A stretch of DNA of 64,000 bases, taken from positions 19,268,461 to 19,332,460 of the forward strand of contig NC_064548.1 in NCBI RefSeq assembly GCF_023856365.1, read 5' to 3'. The translations under genes and the position numbers were made by a program. The stretch's first letter is position 1; each line of letters opens with the position of its first letter. The notes under the pieces are model-generated. The model saw nothing but the letters and a program-made list of their open reading frames with translations. It had not been told where the DNA came from and searched no databases. Below are positions 58,669-64,000 of this stretch, piece by piece. This DNA is from Brienomyrus brachyistius. Lineage: Eukaryota > Chordata > Actinopteri > Osteoglossiformes > Mormyridae.

Positions 58669-58852
58669 CAGGGCTATTCAAACTACAGTCTTCAAGGTCG
58701 GAGCACTGTTGGTTTTCCAGCCTTCCTTTACCTGTGAGCTGTGTGTGACGCCTCTGTGGTCAATCAGAATCAGTAATTACTAAGCTAACTGCCTGGGAGA
58801 ACTGAAAACACGGCCTGGATTTGGAATCGAGGGCCAGATGCGAAGAGCCCTG
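58669..58852. mobile_element. short hAT-like MITE
   Basis: Begins CAGGGCTATTCAAACTACAG and ends AAGAGCCCTG, inverted ends. Flanks ATTTAAGC and GTTTGAAC differ only by transitions at three of eight positions, consistent with an aged 8-bp duplication. Confidence 0.5.
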
Positions 58853-59439
58853 GTTTGAACCAATAAAATGTATTAATTGTTGTGCAGCACTATGTACAGG
58901 AAGCCAGATGTAAGCATTTATTTTATTTTCATAGATATAGACAGAACTCCAGATTTATCAACGGGTCTTTTACCATGATTGAGTATAAAGACTGAATTTC
59001 CTATATTTCTAACTGTATGCTTGACCAGTCCACCGCAGCACTTCATTTTGCCGTTTGGGTTATGTTGCTCGAGTCCGAATGAATAGGGGATTCATGCAAC
59101 ATCAAAGCTCTCTACGTGGGACGCTTTCAGGCCTGTTTGAAGACTCTTTATACACATTTCAGACATTTAATACATCCAAAAAGTACAGGGAAACATAAAA
59201 TGTGTGTGAGTTACATTTTAATGTAATTTGCTTGCTCAGAAAAGTATGATTCGAAAATTATTATAATGGATAACAGTGAACATTTAATCTAATTTGACCC
59301 TTCCAAGTCTGTCCTCTGATAATTACTTTTAATGCTACACAGAATAAAACAAAGCTATTTGTGCAAGGGGAATAAAAATGACCATGCCGTTAATTAACAA
59401 CTGAAGTTTTAAATTGTTGGAAATATTGAATAATTTGGA

Positions 59440-59760
59440 GAAAGGTTTTAGATGTTCCAGCTAATTTTGCAGGCTTTTCTTGCTATGCTTTACCTGCATC
59501 ACATAACATCAGCATTAGCATACTGCAAATTCAGAAAGTTTTATTTCATTTGTAATTAGCATGTGCTTACGAGAGGCCACATGCCATATGCTGAAATCAC
59601 TCTCTACCCTTTTGGGGTCAAGGAGAACCTAATGTTCCATTATGCTATTTTATTCTGCAGCAGTAAATTCATTTTTTGCAGAATTAATTGATCTCAACTC
59701 TCCAGAATGCTATAGAAATAACTATTCGCTGTGGATACAAATTCTGGTGAAAAAGCTCCC
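59440..59760. promoter_or_regulatory. candidate conserved non-coding element
   Basis: Unique-looking block with ATTTGTAATTAGCATGTG, GCATTAGCATACTGC and GAATTAATTGATC homeodomain-type cores. No alignment possible. Confidence 0.25.
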
Positions 59761-59984
59761 TTATTAGTTAATGCGTGTTTTATCACAGACCTTGGGTACA
59801 AATTCTCTCTTGCAGGGCATTTTTGTGGACATTTAATATAGTATTTGTTGTGTTCTGATGTCTTCGTAATGAGAAAAACAGATACCGTGTGCCTTTTTGT
59901 ATCCCTCGTCTAACATATTATTCTCATCTGTGATCTGATAGGAATTAAGGGCAGCAAAAAGTCTACTGCTGCACACCTGGAGAG

Positions 59985-60245
59985 TTGTGCGGTCAGTTCC
60001 CAGCCGGGTGGTACGTGCATGGAGTTTGCAGGTTCTCCCTGTGCGGGTTACCTCCGAGGTCCCTGGTTTTCTTCCACAGTCCAAAAACATGCTGTTAGGT
60101 AAGTAGGTGACCCCAAATTGTCTACAGCATATTATAACAGCATATTATACGCCATATTATATGGATCATCCCGTCCAGGGTGTTGCCTGCCTTCCGATAG
60201 GCTGCAGACCTCAACCTGGAAGCCTACACTGGATAAGCAATGGGG
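59985..60245 (+). mobile_element. old SINE copy
   Basis: Contains GGAGTTTGCAGGTTCTCCC, TCCACAGTCCAAAAACATGC and ends ACTGGATAAGCAATGG, the body and tail of the SINE family at 20097-20450. The head is strongly altered. Confidence 0.7.
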
Positions 60246-61120
60246 AATTTATATTTCAATTTTTAATATTAAATATTAGTTTTTACCCATTGTTTGCCGA
60301 TCCTACAAGATTCCTAGTAAATGAAATTATTTACTTTTTTATTACTTTGGACAAGCCTTAACCAACATTGGATAACAGTTCAAATTTTCATTGACAGAAC
60401 TACAAATGACAGTTGTACCACATGTAGAGTTCTGTGGTGCTCGTGTTCCAATTACCCGGTTAATAACGTGTGCATATTGCCAGCCAATGTAATAAAGCAA
60501 ACGTATAAAAGAGGACTGAAAAGAGAATCACAGAGGAAGCATTCAAAAGGAAACAGATGTTCTTACCAGCCATTGCTCATCCAGGCTGTAATTAGCGCTC
60601 TGTATATCTCAGTGGGCAGGAGTTATAAAGCATGCATTTTCAATCGTACGCATTATTATGTGCATTTTAGCAACACACCTGCTTTATTGCACATTGTCCC
60701 TGGAGTGCGGAGCGGTAATGTAAATAAATGCCAACTCCAGAGCATCAGTGTGAAGTTTATTACCCAGTACTGGTTTAAGAGATATGTCAGAGTCCCATAA
60801 ACCTATAAACATGATCTCCAAAGCAGATCAATTTGAAATGGGACAATACAATTACAGAAGCAAATTACATTTTAGCATATCCACCACCCATATGCCAGAG
60901 GAAGCAGAGTAAGTTGCCTTATTGCCAAGTCCGATATTCCAGAGCGGACAGATGGAAGGGGCATTTGATACGCAAAGCCCAGGATACCTGCTAAATTTCT
61001 GCTACTTTCTGCAAATTGTTCTGTAACATACACTCAGTTTATAATGTTTCCCCTCAAACGGTCTGCTCCTGCAAGCAGCAGATGATAATGACTCTGAGTG
61101 AGTATAGTGCACAGACTAGA

Positions 61121-61316
61121 GTGGTTCTCAAACTCGGTCCTCGGGCCCCTCTGGCCTGCTTGTTTTCCTGCTATCCCTGCCACACAAGTCCCAGCTGTCT
61201 TTCAGCTTCTGATTGACTGAACACACCTGATCCAGGTAATCAGCAGTGTGTAGGGCAGGGATAGCTGGAGAACAAGCAGGGCAGTGGGGCCCGAGGACCG
61301 AGTTTGAGAACCACTG
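61121..61316 (+). mobile_element. palindromic-ended MITE, copy A
   Basis: Ends GTGGTTCTCAAACTCGGTCC and GGACCGAGTTTGAGAACCAC are perfect inverted repeats, extended by CTGCTTGTTTTCC-type inner repeats. The asymmetric core includes CACACAAGTCCCAGCTGTC. Confidence 0.85.
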
Positions 61317-62298
61317 GGCTAGAGGCAGGAGGTTCACTCAGTTTTTGCTACGCATTAGAATGGCTAACACACATGATTAGTGGGTTTAAGCGATCAGTGT
61401 TTTTGGACATGGGGTGAACGTTCCTGCCAGACATTGCAGTTCCAGTATTTCAGAACCAGCCACCGTGCTGGGATTTTCCACAGACCACAGTGTCCTGAGT
61501 TTACAGAAACCGGTGCAATAAACAAGAGACATACAGTTGGTGGCAGTTCTGTGTATTAAACCCTTGCTAATAAGAGAGGTCAGAGGAGAATGACAGAAAG
61601 CGTTAAAACTACCAAGAAAGCCACAAGTGCAAAGGGAACTACCACTCAATATGTGTATGTATTAAATTTCATGGTTTTAACTTTCTGTTGCTTTACTGTC
61701 TGAACATAAAAACATTGTAAATAATCAAACACTTAAAAGTACAAAAAAAAATGTAAATAAAAATATTAATATATACATATATTGTTCCCAATTTCTGCCT
61801 TCATAGACTGCTATACATAACCCTTAATGACACTAAGGAAAGATTATATAACAAATAATATAGTTTTAGAAAGATCACCTACATGTCTGATTTCTTTCGC
61901 TTCATTCACGGTACTGATAAAAAAACAGTAACACATTCCATTTCATATGACACTGTATGCCTCGGTGATGCAAGTTAATTTTTTTTTTTTCAAATCCAGT
62001 GAGATTTTCACTGCACCAAGCATATTCCCAGTGGCAGTCCCAGCTGCTGCAGCAACAGAACATGCAGAGAAACACGTGCTGTTATGTTAGATGGAAAAGG
62101 TAGCTTGTGCAAATAGTGCAAACCTTGACAGCTGAAAATTTGTATTGTGCAAAACACAATCCATCACACAACTGTCACACATAGCGTGAAATATTTAATT
62201 TCAATATTCTTACAGATATTACATTTTAATAATCTGTTAAATACTATACACAACAATATATAACCTGTTTCCAATTGCGTTCAAATTAATATTGTGGC

Positions 62299-62490
62299 AT
62301 CGGTGATCCCTCAGACCCCACTGCCCTGCTTGTTTTCCAGCTATCCCTGCCCTAAACACTGCTGATTACCTGGATCAGGTGTGTTCAGTCAATCAGAAGC
62401 TGAAAGACAGCTGGGACTTGTGTGTGGGGCAGGGATAGCGGGAAAACAAGCAGGGCAGTGGGTCCCGAGGACCGAGTTTGAGAACCACTG
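62299..62490 (-). mobile_element. palindromic-ended MITE, copy B
   Basis: Same element as 61121-61316 but its core is in reverse complement (GACAGCTGGGACTTGTGTG). The left ~20 bp of the terminal repeat are lost or altered; the right end GAGTTTGAGAACCACTG is intact. Confidence 0.85.
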
Positions 62491-64000
62491 CACTATGTGT
62501 AGTTGCTACTGTCTGTGCAGTGACCTCCTCAGTTCCACTGTCAGAGAGTGTGTTCTGCCAAGTACTCTTGTTGTCACGTGCCTTTGGTGCGATTGAGTCT
62601 TGTTGTGTTTATGCAGCTCTGAGCCCTGTTAAGGACTACAGATAAAAAGAGTCTGATTACTGCATAATGTCCCAATCCTGCAGACATCACAATATCTTAT
62701 ATAATGCATAATAACCTACTTATTGGGTCCAACTTATGAAGCCTTCAGCAAAAAGCTTAACAAAAAGCAGCACTCCTAAAAAATACTTCAATGTGCATTT
62801 TATTTTTAAAATAAACTTTATTTAAGTTTCAAGACACCGAGCTTCTCTTTTAAGGGACATCGCAGAAGTACACTTTTATCAGTATGAGGTGCGTGAAGTA
62901 CACCTTCAGTGATTACACTGACTTGCCACTAATTTAACACAGCAACAAGGGCAGATTTTTATCAGCAAAAGCTATTTCCCGTCATCATCTTTTGAGCATA
63001 CATTTTTGGCTGTGAAAGCAAGATGGGAGAAAAAAATCTCAACAAAATCCTTCCATTCAGATCATTTATGGAGAAGCGTTCCTATGAAGCGCAATCAAAG
63101 GTCCAGGTCCATTTTATTGTAAATCAAGGTTATCATCATTATGACAATTCCACTCTTCAACAGTATTAACTTTTAAAATAATCTTTTCCTTTTGTTGATC
63201 AGTAACCACTGAAATAAAATGACTCACAAAAGTCATGTTACAGAGACTGCTAACCAATGGCAGTTAATTTGAAATGGAAACTGCTGGCAAATAGTAAAGT
63301 TGGGGGGGGGGGGGGTTTACTTAGTATCCATACAATCAAAACAGTCCTTTCTGTTGTCAATGTTAAATGTGGCAATAAGGTCCCTAAAATATCAGAGAGT
63401 AAACAAATTATTATTCTTGTGAGAACTGTCAGTGAATCATGATTACACAATAAATCCCACCTGCAAACACCAACTGCATTTCATGTCTCTTCATAATATC
63501 AATTTATCAGCTAGAGTAAACAAAGTACTTAAGTTAACATTTCTGTTTGTGCCAGATTCTGCATTGCATATAAACATACAACATGAGTTTAACCGATTAA
63601 AAGAGGCTCGCAGAAACAGCACCAAAACAAGCACAAGAGAAACACAAATACAGAGAAATCTGCAAATACTCCAAAAAAGGAAATACAAAGAGACAATGTT
63701 TCAAAATAAGCCCGGGAGAATAGATAGAATGTTTGAACCATGTTGTATTTCTTGAGGGCCTAAAATGTGTATTTTTGGACTTGGGCTTGAAACCAAAAAT
63801 TTAAATATTGCACCACTGAATAAGATGGGTAATATGTCCTCGGAGATTAGGGAGATCTCAAAACAATAACTGGAAACAGTAACTGGACATTGTTATTTAT
63901 TTACTCAAACCTTAATCATGAGGTAGAACCTACACAGATTACATTTCTGTGGATCATGGACCTCAGATCAGACTCTGACTGTGGGAAAAGTCACTCATTT

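Larger units (their letters stand above)
38718..64000. other. dach2: presumed upstream dach2 intron, over 25 kb
   Basis: No DachBox-N exon or other gene was recognised on either strand. Repeats are listed separately. G or C homopolymers occur at 42764-42778, 50679-50693, 54616-54625, 57819-57829 and 63302-63315. Stretches with nothing recognised include 38900-41660, 41900-43730, 44280-46390, 46490-49170, 49900-50980, 51640-54370, 55960-58660 and 62500-64000; they are AT-rich, mostly unique-looking, with only short chance frames. The assignment to dach2 intron is an inference from gene direction and family gene structure. Confidence 0.6.

Noticed and set aside
60321..60800. 159-codon plus-strand frame starting MKLFTFLLLW, signal-peptide-like
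   Set aside because: No family similarity, no splice or promoter context, and the start lies just beyond a SINE tail. The part from 60540 looks more like unique non-coding DNA. Probably a chance frame.

Overview
The window is vertebrate, most likely ray-finned fish, nuclear DNA. It is AT-rich, has no prokaryote-like gene packing, carries large introns with good GT-AG boundaries, and is littered with fish-type SINEs, hAT-like and Tc1-like DNA transposon remnants, a Ty3/Gypsy derivative and many microsatellites. I do not assign a species.

The only protein-coding gene I can support is dach2 (dachshund family transcription cofactor) on the minus strand. Eight exons are visible, in transcription order: 38717-38602, 33249-33103, 18603-18431, 17837-17702, 17485-17354, 3353-3202, 2671-2524 and 1234-1091. 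Their reading phases join without conflict. Together they encode the segment after the DachBox-N (Ski/Sno/Dac) domain, the serine/proline-rich linker and most of the C-terminal coiled-coil DachBox-C. The 5' exons (start codon and DachBox-N) are not in the 25 kb upstream of position 38717. The final coding exon is probably left of position 1. One linker exon expected from human DACH1/DACH2 was not found in the 14.5-kb intron 18604-33102; the flanking phases still join in frame without it.

Layout: 1-3353, the 3' exon cluster; 3354-17353, a 14-kb intron with a nested transposon (a Gypsy element inside a hAT-like element, 6656-9906), a 58-bp minisatellite and a palindromic element; 17354-18603, three linker exons; 18604-33102, a 14.5-kb intron with SINEs and a second hAT-like element; 33103-38717, two exons separated by a 5.4-kb repeat-containing intron; 38718-64000, presumably upstream intron, with a LINE fragment, a Tc1-like remnant, a 21-bp minisatellite, palindromic elements and unique stretches that could be conserved non-coding elements. 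No tRNA, rRNA, CRISPR or bacterial-type feature was seen.

I found no convincing undescribed functional system. The most worthwhile leads are the apparently missing dach2 linker exon, the unusual splice donors at the 3' exons, the nested transposon, the in-frame 21-bp heptad minisatellite, and the unique intronic blocks that may be developmental enhancers.
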